64,000 nt of DNA from Streptomyces sp. NBC_00344. Its GTDB lineage: Bacteria > Actinomycetota > Actinomycetes > Streptomycetales > Streptomycetaceae. Under the pieces are notes generated by a model, which ran no database searches, was not told where the DNA came from, and was given only the letters and a program-made list of their open reading frames with translations. The translations under genes were made by a program, and so were the position numbers. Of the stretch, positions 55,449 to 64,000 are shown piece by piece (within the stretch, counting starts at the first letter, position 1; each line of letters starts with the position of its first letter). The DNA is taken from NCBI RefSeq assembly GCF_036088315.1, contig NZ_CP107996.1, positions 248,001 through 312,000 on the forward strand. Direction: 5' to 3'.

Positions 55449-55652
55449 GCCCGGCCCGACCGATCGCCGGCAGCGCCGCGGCGCTGCCGGCGCGGACCGA
55501 AACACTGTGGTGGGTGCTCTGTTCGACGGCATCCGTCACGGCAGAACCACGCAGCGGTGCAAGCAGCAGCACGGGTGGCCGAGTTGCGTACGTCTGACTC
55601 GTCCATCGCGGTCCCCGGTTCCGGTCCCCGCGCCGGCCTCTCGCCTGCACCG

Positions 55653-56327
55653 TCAGGTGTTGAGGCCGGGACGGAGCACCGGACGGGCCAGGAACCGGAC
55701 CAGCGCACCGAGGGCGAAGCCGTAGAACGCCACCAGCCCATGCCCGTTGGACTGGGCGAACCACAGAGTCAGCCCCAGGACCGGCACGGCGAGGGCAAGC
55801 AGCCGCTGCTTCCGGGTCTCGGTCGGAGCGCCGGGGCGCAGCAGCAGGGCAGCGGCCAGGGTCGCGGCCAGGAAGTAGGTGGCGCCCGAACTCCCGGCGA
55901 AGTTCCGGGGGTCGGTGCTGACCCCGCCGGAAGCGCCGAAGAGAGGGTCGATGTGCTGGGGCAGGAAGATACCCGCGGCGAACAGGCCCACCATTAAGGG
56001 AGCGCCCCAGAACCACTGCGCCAGGGCGGCGATGACGGCGAGAGTGGCGATATTCCACGCTGCTCCCAGGAAGCCGCCGTTCTGCATGAAGACCGATGTG
56101 ACCACACGCCACCAGCCCGATTTATTCGGGTCGTTGTCGAGAGCGCCCATCGCACCCGGCCAGCAGAGCTGGGTCACTACGGCGGCGAGCGCGACTGCGG
56201 TCAGCGCTACGGCGGCCCACGGGATGCGGCGGCGGCCCACCGGTTCCGGACCGACCAGGGCCAGACCGGCCTTGAACATCAGCACCATCAGTCCCGCCGT
56301 GGTCACGTTGAACAGCAGCGCGCCCAT
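55653..56327 (-). CDS. Rhomboid-family-like membrane protein
   Basis: The 224-residue protein has about six transmembrane segments, the W-R pair in GWWRVVTSVF near 72, GSSG at 145-148 with candidate nucleophile S147, and H196 in SNGHGLVAFYGFALG as the candidate partner. This is the Ser-His dyad of intramembrane serine proteases, although parts of the canonical loop are atypical, so activity is uncertain. AGAGGG lies 6 bases before the ATG at 56327. It is monocistronic. Confidence 0.7.
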   Translation of the reverse strand: MGALLFNVTTAGLMVLMFKAGLALVGPEPVGRRRIPWAAVALTAVALAAVVTQLCWPGAMGALDNDPNKSGWWRVVTSVFMQNGGFLGAAWNIATLAVIAALAQWFWGAPLMVGLFAAGIFLPQHIDPLFGASGGVSTDPRNFAGSSGATYFLAATLAAALLLRPGAPTETRKQRLLALAVPVLGLTLWFAQSNGHGLVAFYGFALGALVRFLARPVLRPGLNT

Positions 56328-57240
56328 CGCCAACCCTCTTCTCAATTACGGTTGAATTGTACTCACTGCGACATTAGCGCCCACAGCAGTTCGACCGCGA
56401 CGAACCCCTCACCCCGGCAGGTCCTTCCTGGTTCCCCCTCGCGAACCTCGAAGGAACCGCCCGTCCGTGTACCCGCGCACAATTCCCTCACCCGCGGCCG
56501 TCTGCAGATTCCGCACGCGCCCAACCCGTGCGTGTACGCCGCCGGTTTGGGTGTGCGGCCGATATGAAACGCTGATCGACTCGAAACCGCTGGGCGAGCG
56601 GCGACGCCCCCCGGGGCACCGGCCCCGGGCTCCGCTCCGCCGGAGTCTTCTGAGCAAGGGCGCCGTGCAGGTGTCAGGGGATCAGGACAACACGCCGATC
56701 GGGATCGGCCGGAATGCTCCACGCCTGCTCGACCTGGTCGAGCGGCATCGGCAGCGGGGACACGCCCACCCGAGGCGATCTCCTGGGCGAGGGAGGGCAG
56801 TTACCCTTCCGGCGTTGCGGCCGACGGCGTCGACACCGGGGATCAGCGGCAGGGTGCCGTCCGAGGTGCAGTGGCTGCCGTCGGCGGCCGGGCGCACCCG
56901 TGGGTGCGGTCCGGCCGCCAGGACGTCGGCCAGTACCTCGTGCTGCACCGAGAGTGTGGGGGTCGGGAGTCTCCCGGAGCGGGGCGGGGCCTGAAGGAGT
57001 GGACCACTGCGGCGTACATGGGGGCCCTCCCGTTCTGCCCCCACCGTGAGGACGGACGAACGCACTCAGCTGGCCCAGCGCACCACTACTCTCGCCCGCA
57101 TCCGGCCCGGATCCCTCCCACTGGCTGAACCGGCCGCCGGAGGCACGATGGCGCAGCAGAGGGACAGCCGTTGCCCGGTGGTGAAGCCGGGAGATCCCGC
57201 CAACGCACAACGGGTGCGCGGCAGACGCCGGGCACGCCCG
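56328..57240. other. Long intergenic stretch without a firm gene
   Basis: About 0.9 kb contains several overlapping open frames on both strands, none with a ribosome-binding site plus a known motif. The left end should contain the rhomboid-like gene promoter (an AATT-rich block near 56340-56365). Confidence 0.4.
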
Positions 57241-57660
57241 TCAGCCGGGCTGGCTGTTCTCCTTGAGTGTGCCCCAGCCGTGCCAGCGGTCGATCTCGAT
57301 CCAGGCACTGACCCGGCCGCGGTCCCGCTGCGGGTAGGGATTTCCGAGGTAGTGCTGGGCCAGCCGGTCGATGTCGGCGAGATCCTTGTCCTCACGCAGC
57401 TCGGCGACATGTCCGATGATGCTGATGTGGGTGTACCAGTTGCCCTGGTCGAGCACCGTGAGCGTGACCCGGGGGTCGTTGCGGATGTGGTCGAGCCTCT
57501 TGCGGCCCTCGTCCATGTTGACCAGGATGCGGCCCTCGTCCCACAGGTACCAGGTGGCCGTGGACACGGGCTGGCCGTCGGACCGGAGTGTCGCGATGAC
57601 GGCCGAGTTGGGCTTCTCCAGCATGACGACCGCGGTCTCGGGCAGCGGCGGATTCGACAC
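57241..57660 (-). CDS. PPOX-class F420/FMN-dependent pyridoxamine 5'-phosphate oxidase-like protein
   Basis: The 139-residue protein is a split-barrel flavin or F420-binding protein (SAVIATLRSDGQPVSTATWY, DEGRILVNMDEGRKRLDHIR, RVTLTVLDQGNWYTHISIIG). Many actinobacterial members use F420; the cofactor cannot be told here. GTG at 57660 has GGAGGAG at good spacing. It has no evident operon partner. Confidence 0.9.
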   Translation of the reverse strand: MSNPPLPETAVVMLEKPNSAVIATLRSDGQPVSTATWYLWDEGRILVNMDEGRKRLDHIRNDPRVTLTVLDQGNWYTHISIIGHVAELREDKDLADIDRLAQHYLGNPYPQRDRGRVSAWIEIDRWHGWGTLKENSQPG

Positions 57661-58013
57661 GGAATCTCCTCCTCGGTATTCGGTTCTCGGTGATCCATCG
57701 GACTGCATGTTCACCGTGCCACATCCCGGCGTCCGGCACCTTTCGCCTCCGTCCGACCGGTTGCGCGCCGCAGAGGGTTTCGGCTGAACGGACAGCGGCT
57801 CATGCCGCAGCGAGGGCGTCATGCACACGTACAGGGCGAGCGGGAGCCGCAATCCGACGGGGTACCTGCCCGCGGCGGGTGGCCGGGCGGCCCTCTCATG
57901 CGTGTGCCCCCGGGCAGGTCGGGCCGGCCGGGGGCACACGGTTCAACAATCTGCTGGATGTCCGGACGTCAACGGGCTGATGGTGAGCCGCTCATGACCG
58001 CCCGACAGCCGGG
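57661..58013. other. Intergenic gap with a hairpin
   Basis: No gene was recognised. It contains the hairpin at 57901-57940 and the promoter of the PPOX gene. Confidence 0.4.
57901..57940. terminator. Perfect 13-base hairpin downstream of the lamin-tail gene
   Basis: CGTGTGCCCCCGG (57901-57913) pairs perfectly with 57928-57940 around a 14-base loop. It lies about 75 bases downstream of the minus-strand lamin-tail gene. Confidence 0.65.
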
Positions 58014-58493
58014 TCAGCGACTGTGGTGGTGCCCACGGCCCCAGGACTCGGTGTCGACCGTCCTGCCGTGGGCGTCGCGCAGCGTCGCGGCGTCGTGGTT
58101 GTTCCACACCTGGTGGTGACGGTCCTGGTAGAGGTCAGTTCGGGTATCGCGGCCGAAGCCGGTGTGGATGCGGATGGAGGAACGGCCGCCGAGACGGACG
58201 TCGTCGAAGCGGTACCGGTTGCCGTCCCTGTCACGCAGGGTCCAGCCGTCCAGGTCCACGCTGCGCCGCGAGTTGTTCGTGATCTCGACCCACTCCGCGT
58301 TCAGCGAACGGTTCGTTCCGTTCTCGTGCCCGGGGCTGTCGGCCCGGACGTCACTGATGACCACATGGGCGGCCTGGTGGTGCCGGCCACGGTCGCCGTC
58401 GTGAGCGGCAGCCGGCAGCGCGGTAGCGCCGACCACGGCACCCGCCGCGAGAACGGTGGCTGCCAGACGGCGGGAGATGCGAGAAGCAGACAT
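58014..58493 (-). CDS. Secreted lamin-tail-domain (LTD) protein
   Basis: The 159-residue protein has a signal peptide (about 1-30, ending LPAAA) and a single LTD domain (VVISDVRADSPGHENGTNRS, EWVEITNNSRRSVDLDGWTL, RIHTGFGRDTRTDLYQ) rich in His/Arg at both ends. Lamin-tail domains are Ig-like and common in extracellular actinobacterial proteins; the function is unknown. Confidence 0.9.
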   Translation of the reverse strand: MSASRISRRLAATVLAAGAVVGATALPAAAHDGDRGRHHQAAHVVISDVRADSPGHENGTNRSLNAEWVEITNNSRRSVDLDGWTLRDRDGNRYRFDDVRLGGRSSIRIHTGFGRDTRTDLYQDRHHQVWNNHDAATLRDAHGRTVDTESWGRGHHHSR

Positions 58494-59006
58494 TGTGATG
58501 CTCCCTCAAGGACAGTGCCCCACCAGCCGACAACGTGGCTGGGGTGCGGTGTGGGTTCCCGGCCCGTTACTGGACCGAGGACCCACACCATGCAACGACC
58601 GTCCGGCTCGCAGACCGTCCTCACGGAGTGCGTTACCGGACACGGACATTTGCGTGACCGACGCCTGTATCAGACATATAAGGGCGATCGGCGTGCCCCT
58701 GACATTCACTGACCGCTACACCCACCCGTCGGAAGATCAGCAGAAAGGCCTTGCATACTCCGGCGCACCACCGGTTGCACCACCCCGGCGCACCACCCGC
58801 ACGGCCGACAGGTCCGGGTAACAGTCCTTCTGCACGTTTCTTCGCACACCTGGAACAACTCCGCACGAATGAACGAGACACGAGCCGGGTCTCTCCAGGT
58901 GGAGTGCCGGACCAACTCCCTCCTGGTGAGAGCGGGGCGGGTCCGGATCACGCCACAGAGGCCGACCGGGGGCCGGCGGTCCGACAGGAAGGCCCGGCTG
59001 CTCGGC
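58494..59006. other. Intergenic gap
   Basis: Nothing recognised on either strand. It holds the promoter of the lamin-tail gene. Confidence 0.4.
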
Positions 59007-59576
59007 TCACAGGCCGACCGCTCCGTCGATCCGCTCACGGAGCAGGTCGGCATGGCCGTTGTGGCGGGCGTATTCCTCGATCATGTGGATGAGCACCCAG
59101 CGCAGCGACACCGTTCCGCGCCATGCGTCATCACCCTCGACATCGAGGTCGGGTGCCTCGGTGACGAACCCGTCGGCAAACGCGACTTCGGAACGCCACG
59201 CCTGCCACGCCACCGCGACGACCACGGTGGCGGCCACGGCGCCGTCGAAGTCCGCGTCCGGATCTGACTCCGACGAGAAGAGGGGCGGCACTTCCTGCCT
59301 GGCCAATACCCTCCGGAACCAGCGGCGCTCCACATCGGCGAGGTGCCGGACCAGACCGAGCAGCGACAGCGTCGACGGCTCAACGGAGCGCTGCGACAAC
59401 TCGGTGCCCAGACCGGCGCACTTCAGCTCCAGCGTGGCGCGCTGGGCCCCCAGGACGTCGATGAGCATGCGCCGCTCGTCTCCGGTCGCGGAACTGCTGA
59501 ACCGGCGGCCGCTCTCAGCTCCCGGGAACAGTTCGGCTCTTCTGCCAGCGCCTGCCATGCCCACATCATGATCCAT
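59007..59576 (-). CDS. DinB/DUF664-family protein
   Basis: The 189-residue four-helix protein matches the DinB/DUF664 family (SATGDERRMLIDVLGAQRAT, STLSLLGLVRHLADVERRWF, VSLRWVLIHMIEEYARHNGH), with three probable metal His residues: H in LVRHLADV, and two in MIEEYARHNGH. Members bind thiol cofactors such as mycothiol; the exact reaction is unknown. The ATG at 59576 keeps the conserved ATGDER start region. Confidence 0.9.
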   Translation of the reverse strand: MDHDVGMAGAGRRAELFPGAESGRRFSSSATGDERRMLIDVLGAQRATLELKCAGLGTELSQRSVEPSTLSLLGLVRHLADVERRWFRRVLARQEVPPLFSSESDPDADFDGAVAATVVVAVAWQAWRSEVAFADGFVTEAPDLDVEGDDAWRGTVSLRWVLIHMIEEYARHNGHADLLRERIDGAVGL

Positions 59577-60094
59577 TGTGTGACGCGACGCCAGGGCCGG
59601 TCATGCCGGCGTCCTGACCGCCGGACGCCGGAAGCAGCGGGCCCGCTCCACCCCTGATGATCTGCCGCACTGTCGTTCGTGGAGCGGGCCGCGCTCGCTC
59701 CCAGGTGCGGATGGGATCACCGGCCGGCAGGGGGACAAGGTCACGAGGAACGGCTGAAGCGCCCGACGACGACCGCAGTGCAGGGGGTGTCCCCGACGCG
59801 CCCGGCGTCCCGTACCACCGGCCGACAGAGTGAACCGACCCGCAGCGCTGGGGCCCCGGCCCACCCGCCGAAGATCCGGTGCAACTCGCGGCGGCCCGCA
59901 GCAAGACCTCCCCCGTCTCCGGCTGAGATCCCGTTCGCCCGGCCGAGCCACCGGCGAAACACCCACGAACCACAGACAACAACAACAGAATGAGCCACAT
60001 ACGGTGGACCGGCATGCCCGGACGACCTCACAGGATGCAGGAACCTCCGCCGTACCATTGGCCGGGCGAGTGCTGTCGGTGTAAACATAATCCT
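59577..60094. other. Intergenic region before the large sensor phosphatase gene
   Basis: No gene is supported. The frame here on the plus strand is an extension of the sensor gene with no conserved content, and the AT-rich ending (gtaaacataatcct) is consistent with a promoter. Confidence 0.4.
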
Positions 60095-62896
60095 ATGGCC
60101 CGACTGATGGGTCGATTCAGGGCCTTGTCGGTCTCCCTGTTCGCCGGTCGGCGCCCTCAGAGTCGACGCGAGCAGCGAACGGCGGACGGCTGCCAGGCTG
60201 CGCCGCAGCCTTACCGGCGCGTGCAATCCGCGCTCAGGGGACGCACGGTCGCCGGCCAGGTGCTCGCTCTGCAAGTGGTCATCGTGCTGCTGCTCGTCGC
60301 GGTCGCCGTCACGGAGCTCGTACTGCAGGCGCGGCACGACAGCACGACGGAGGCCCGTAACCGGTCCTTGGCCGTCGCCGAGACGTTCGCGAACTCGCCC
60401 GGGCTGATCGCGGCGCTGAACTCCCCCGATCCGACTGCGGTACTCCAGCCGCGGGCGGAGGCGGCACGGAAGGGGTCCGGCGTCGATTTCGTCGTCGTGA
60501 TGGACACCGACGGAATCCGCTACACCCACCCCAAGCCGGACAGAATCGGAAAGAAGTTCGTCGGCACCATTGCACCCGCCCAGGCCGGCCGCTCGCTGAC
60601 CGAGAAAGTCAACGGAACCATCGGCCCTCTGGTACAGGCCGTGGTTCCGGTCAAAAACGGTAGCGGGAAGGTTGTCGGCCTGGTCTCCGCGGGGATCACC
60701 ATCAACAAGGTCAGCGGCGCAGTCAACCGTCAGCTGCCGCTCCTCCTGGGCGCGTCCGCCGCCGCACTTGGGCTTGCCACGGTGGGAACAGCCCTCATGA
60801 GCCGGAGGCTGCGGCGCCAGACACACGGGCTCGAGCCCGCCGAGATGACCCGGATGTACGAGCACCATGACGCGGTACTGCACGCCGTGCGCGAGGGGGT
60901 CCTCATCGTGGGCGGGGACGACCGGCTCCTGCTGGTCAACGACGAGGCGCGCCGTCTGCTCAAACTGCCCGGTGAGGCAGAGGGGCAGCGGGTCACCGAG
61001 CTCGGCCTGGATACGCAGGTGGCGTCCCTGCTGGCCGCCGGTCACACCGTCACCGACGAGATCGTGCGCTCGGGGGGCAGTCTGCTCGCGTTGAGCAACC
61101 GGCCCACGGACAGCAAGGGCGGGCCGCCGGGCAGTGTCACCACCCTCAGGGACTACACGGAGCTGCGGGCGCTCTCGGGCAGGGCCGAGATCTCGCGTCA
61201 ACGCCTCGAGCTGCTCTACGACGCGAGTGTCGCCATCGGCACCACCCTCGATGTGACCCGGACGGCAGAAGAGCTGGGCGGGGTGGCGGTCCCCCGGTTC
61301 GCGGACTTCGTCACCGTCGACCTGTCCGAGGCCGTCCTGCGGGGCGAGGAGCCGACCGCGGAGAGCGACATGGAGATGCGGAGGGTGGCGACCGTGGGCA
61401 TCCGGGACGACCATCCCCTCTTCCCCACGGGCGCGACGATCACCTTCGTCCCCTCTTCACCTCAGGCCGCCGGGTTCGACAGCGGGCGGGCGGTACTGGC
61501 ACCCGACCTCAAAGCGGACTCCGGATGGCAGGCCCAGGACCCGCCGCGAGCCGCACACGTGGTCGCCTACGGAATCCACTCGCTCATCAGTGCCCCACTG
61601 CGCGCCCGCGGCGTCCTGCTGGGGGTCGTCGCGTTCTGGCGCTCCGAGAAACCGGACCCCTTCGAACCGGACGAACTGTCACTCGCCGAGGAACTGGCCA
61701 CACGCGCCGCGGTCTGCATCGACAACGCTCGCCGCTTCACCCGTGAACACGCCATGGCCGTCACGCTCCAGCACAGCCTGCTCCCCCGCGCCCTGCCTGA
61801 GCAGAACGCCCTGGATGTGGCGTACCGCTATCTTCCGGCCCAGGCGGGGGTGGGCGGCGACTGGTTCGACGTCATCCCGTTGTCCGGCGCCCGTGTCGCG
61901 CTTGTCGTGGGCGATGTCGTCGGCCACGGCCTGCATGCCGCCGCCACCATGGGCCGCCTGCGGACCGCGGTTCACAACTTCTCCGCCCTTGACCTGCCCC
62001 CTGATGAGCTGCTGGGCCACCTGGACGAACTCGTCGGCACCATCGACCTGGGCGAGTCGGCGACCGACGCCGCGCCCATCACCGGCGCGACCTGTCTGTA
62101 CGCGATCTACGATCCCGCCTCCGGCCGGTGCACCATGGCCCGCGCCGGCCACTTGCCGGCCGCCCTCGTACACCCCGACGGCACCGTGGACTATCCCGAC
62201 GTCCCCGCGGGCCTGCCGCTCGGTGTGGGTGGGCTGCCTTTCGAGACCGCCGAACTGCAGCTGCCCGAGGGCAGCCGGCTGGTGCTCTACACCGACGGGC
62301 TCGTCGAGGACCGTCACCGCGACATCGACGAGGGCCTGGACCTCCTGCAGACCGCTCTGGCCCAGTCCGACGAGTCGCCGGAGGCAACCTGCGAGGCGGT
62401 GCTGGACGCACTGCTCCCGCCGCACCCGAGCGACGACATCGCGCTGCTCGTCGCCCGTACCCGGGTCGTGCCGCCCGACCGGATCGCCGACTGGGAGGTG
62501 CCCTCGGACCCGGCGGCCGTGGCAGGCATGCGTGCCTCCGTCACCGAGCAGCTGACGCAGTGGGGACTGGACGAGATGGCCTTCTCCATGGAACTGATCC
62601 TCAGCGAACTGATCACCAACTCAATCCGCTATGCCACCGGGCCCATCCACGTGCGGCTGCTCCGGGACCGCACGCTGATCTGCGAGGTCTCCGACACCAG
62701 CAACACATCTCCCCATATGCGCTACGCGGCAGGCATGGACGAAGGCGGGCGCGGGCTCTTCCTGGTCGCCCAGTTCGCCGAACGCTGGGGAACCCGGTAC
62801 ACCGCCACCGGGAAGGTGATCTGGGCCGAACTGACCCCGGGCGGCGGGCTGCCGGCGCAGGTATGGGACCTGGAAACGCTGGACTACGACCTGTGA
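60095..62896 (+). CDS. Membrane sensor with PAS, GAF, SpoIIE phosphatase and HATPase domains
   Basis: The 933-residue protein has a first transmembrane helix (about 55-78), an extracytoplasmic sensor (about 80-215; single-Cache type), a second helix (about 216-238), a PAS domain (about 265-345), a GAF domain (about 385-555), a SpoIIE PP2C domain (about 560-790; GGDWFDVIPL, VVGHGLHAAA, YTDGLVED) and a C-terminal anti-sigma kinase-type HATPase (about 800-925; ELITNSIRYA). Phosphatase and kinase in one chain imply an integrated switch that answers an outside signal. The ATG at 60095 follows an AT-rich sequence; the frame extends upstream without a better start. Confidence 0.92.
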   Translation: MARLMGRFRALSVSLFAGRRPQSRREQRTADGCQAAPQPYRRVQSALRGRTVAGQVLALQVVIVLLLVAVAVTELVLQARHDSTTEARNRSLAVAETFANSPGLIAALNSPDPTAVLQPRAEAARKGSGVDFVVVMDTDGIRYTHPKPDRIGKKFVGTIAPAQAGRSLTEKVNGTIGPLVQAVVPVKNGSGKVVGLVSAGITINKVSGAVNRQLPLLLGASAAALGLATVGTALMSRRLRRQTHGLEPAEMTRMYEHHDAVLHAVREGVLIVGGDDRLLLVNDEARRLLKLPGEAEGQRVTELGLDTQVASLLAAGHTVTDEIVRSGGSLLALSNRPTDSKGGPPGSVTTLRDYTELRALSGRAEISRQRLELLYDASVAIGTTLDVTRTAEELGGVAVPRFADFVTVDLSEAVLRGEEPTAESDMEMRRVATVGIRDDHPLFPTGATITFVPSSPQAAGFDSGRAVLAPDLKADSGWQAQDPPRAAHVVAYGIHSLISAPLRARGVLLGVVAFWRSEKPDPFEPDELSLAEELATRAAVCIDNARRFTREHAMAVTLQHSLLPRALPEQNALDVAYRYLPAQAGVGGDWFDVIPLSGARVALVVGDVVGHGLHAAATMGRLRTAVHNFSALDLPPDELLGHLDELVGTIDLGESATDAAPITGATCLYAIYDPASGRCTMARAGHLPAALVHPDGTVDYPDVPAGLPLGVGGLPFETAELQLPEGSRLVLYTDGLVEDRHRDIDEGLDLLQTALAQSDESPEATCEAVLDALLPPHPSDDIALLVARTRVVPPDRIADWEVPSDPAAVAGMRASVTEQLTQWGLDEMAFSMELILSELITNSIRYATGPIHVRLLRDRTLICEVSDTSNTSPHMRYAAGMDEGGRGLFLVAQFAERWGTRYTATGKVIWAELTPGGGLPAQVWDLETLDYDL

Positions 62897-63000
62897 GCGG
62901 GCCTGTGCGGACCCGTCCTGTTCGCCCCCCGAGGTTCCCGGGCAGAGCAGCGGGCTCACGGCCGGCGTCAGCCGCACAGGAGGCCGCATGACCGACTCCC

Positions 63001-63019
63001 CCCGCCCCTGAGGGGCGGG
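63001..63019. terminator. Short perfect GC hairpin, terminator
   Basis: CCCGCCCC (63001-63008) pairs with GGGGCGGG (63012-63019) around TGA. It lies about 100 bases after the sensor phosphatase gene and before the convergent TetR gene. Confidence 0.6.
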
Positions 63020-63136
63020 CAATCGCTGTACGCGTCCGGCCCTGTCCCGTTACCGAAGGCCGGCTTCGCTGGGCGGGGGACGTAGCGGGGCCCTCCGGGC
63101 CGCAGGCGGGACGTCGCGGTCGTACAGCGGAGGCGA

Positions 63137-63703
63137 CTATGTGCCCGCAGTCAGGGTTTTGAGCTCGTCGAGCGACTCCCTGATGAACTGCGACAGCTCC
63201 TGCTCGTCGGGCGCCTCGATCCAGCGCTCGAACGCAACCTTGAACACAGCGGTACCCGCCTCGGCGGCCAGGCTGGCGGCCGGGTCCCTCACACCCCGCC
63301 GACGCAACGTATCGGCGAGTGCCGCGGACAGTCGCGCGAGCTTTATCAGCTCACGCTCCTGCAGCTCCGCGTTCGCCACAATGACGGCCTGGCGCTGCCG
63401 TGCATACTCGCGGCGCGCCTGGAACGGAGCGGCAGCGGCCTGCAGTGCTGTTGCTATCGCGTCGATCGGCGCCGCGGAATCAGCCGCACCTGCGAGGGTG
63501 GTCACGAAGAGCTCCTGCAGCGACCCCGCTCCCGCGAACAGCACCTCGCGCTTGTCGGCGAAGTGCCGGAAGAACGTTCGCTCCGTGAGTCCCGCCCGCT
63601 TGGCGATCTCCGCCACGGTGGTCTGTTCGAACCCGCGCTCGCTGTAGAGCTCCAGCGCTGCCTGCTCCAGGCGGCCGCGTGCGTTCGGCTCCCATCGACC
63701 CAT
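63137..63703 (-). CDS. TetR/AcrR-family transcriptional regulator
   Basis: The 188-residue protein has a helix-turn-helix (TTVAEIAKRAGLTERTFFRH at about 28-47) and a helical ligand domain. It is divergent from an epimerase-type gene; two copies of an imperfect palindrome lie between them and are the probable operator, so it likely represses the divergent gene and itself. Confidence 0.93.
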   Translation of the reverse strand: MGRWEPNARGRLEQAALELYSERGFEQTTVAEIAKRAGLTERTFFRHFADKREVLFAGAGSLQELFVTTLAGAADSAAPIDAIATALQAAAAPFQARREYARQRQAVIVANAELQERELIKLARLSAALADTLRRRGVRDPAASLAAEAGTAVFKVAFERWIEAPDEQELSQFIRESLDELKTLTAGT

Positions 63704-63719
63704 ACCCAGATCCTACGTG

Positions 63720-63768
63720 ATGGCAGTGCCTGACATCGAGTGCTACGGTTGATGACAGCAACTGACAT
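63720..63768. promoter_or_regulatory. Tandem imperfect palindromes, TetR operator
   Basis: ATGGCAG-TGC-CTGACAT (63720-63736) and ATGACAG-CAA-CTGACAT (63752-63768) share the pattern ATGnCAG-N3-CTGACAT, 32 bases apart (three helical turns), in the divergent spacer. Two TetR dimers could bind here. Confidence 0.65.
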
Positions 63769-63827
63769 CGTTCTGTCCGGGCGCAGATCCCGAGGCGGGG
63801 ACGGTCGATCACCCGGAGGTTCTTCCC

Positions 63828-64000
63828 ATGCGTGTTTTCGTCACCGGCGCGTCCGGCTTCATCGGCTCGGCCGTCGTCCCCGAGCTCATCGGCGCGGGGC
63901 ATCGGGTCGTCGGGCTCGCCCGCTCGGACGCCTCCGCCGATGCCCTCGCCGCCGCCGGGGCCGAGGTGCTCCGCGGTGCTCTCGACGACCTCGACAGCCT
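63828..64000 (+). CDS. NAD(P)-dependent epimerase/SDR, partial
   Basis: Only the first 57 codons or so lie in the window. They carry the extended-SDR Rossmann motif [25 protein letters not shown] precedes the ATG at good spacing. Relatives are atypical SDRs often induced by their TetR neighbour. Function beyond the fold cannot be read from the fragment. Confidence 0.88.
   Translation, partial: MRVFVTGASGFIGSAVVPELIGAGHRVVGLARSDASADALAAAGAEVLRGALDDLDS

Noticed and set aside
59741..61414. Minus-strand 557-codon frame over the sensor phosphatase
   Set aside because: Antisense to a multi-domain protein with conserved motifs; no start region or family support.

Overview
The window is high-GC DNA with GTG/TTG starts, 4-bp ATGA/GTGA gene overlaps and many families typical of Streptomyces: DUF1707, SHOCT, I36 secreted inhibitors, SpoIIE-type PP2C phosphatases, STAS proteins and an eCIS-type DUF4157 protein. 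I read it as an accessory, probably sub-telomeric, part of a Streptomyces chromosome. No tRNA, rRNA or CRISPR array was seen.

Layout. (1) 818-4549: a three-gene 2-methylisoborneol (MIB) operon of a Family 2B encapsulin shell protein with a cyclic-nucleotide-binding-like insertion, the terpene cyclase (its presumed cargo) and geranyl-diphosphate C-methyltransferase. (2) 4879-12714: a stress-signalling island with a small membrane protein, two STAS proteins, a MarR regulator, two PP2C phosphatases, a B12-binding-domain protein, a papain-like toxin remnant and a DUF1707 protein. (3) 12910-16628: an AurF-like diiron oxygenase with a fused ferredoxin/NADPH reductase and a divergent TetR. (4) 17674-23741: RidA, SHOCT membrane protein, AraC-VOC pair, UvrA-like ABC ATPase, a second VOC protein and a decayed copy of the AraC-VOC junction. 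(5) 23944-31796: a LADTG-anchored surface protein with a nuclease-like domain, a carotenoid oxygenase/membrane protein pair, a Tn3 transposase relic, and an aldo-keto reductase/epimerase pair next to a LysR gene. (6) 31880-33903: an IS630 relic next to a DUF4157 protein with a C-terminal deaminase-like toxin domain. (7) 34432-43413: an ABC sugar importer translationally coupled to a NagZ-like GH3 enzyme, with anhydro-MurNAc kinase, an SMP-30 lactonase-like protein and a Tat-exported GHL10 glycosidase, together resembling cell-wall sugar salvage. (8) 44003-48114: small conserved proteins, a DUF4232 lipoprotein and an aldo-keto reductase. (9) 48422-50263: an IS630-type element with 28-bp inverted repeats carrying a GNAT acetyltransferase gene, inserted at the stop codon of a secreted I36-family gene. 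(10) 50260-64000: I36/lipoprotein cluster, EF-G-binding-type FBP protein and TetR, DHFR-like protein, a frameshifted DUF7691-like gene, a carbinolamine dehydratase-VOC fusion, rhomboid-like protein, PPOX enzyme, lamin-tail protein, DinB protein, a large membrane SpoIIE phosphatase/anti-sigma kinase, a TetR gene and the start of a divergent NAD-dependent epimerase.

The systems most worth attention are the MIB encapsulin nanocompartment, the eCIS-linked deaminase effector, the cell-wall-anchored nuclease-like protein, the B12-binding partner-switching operon and the passenger-carrying IS630 element. All function calls come from reading motifs and gene context; no database search was run.
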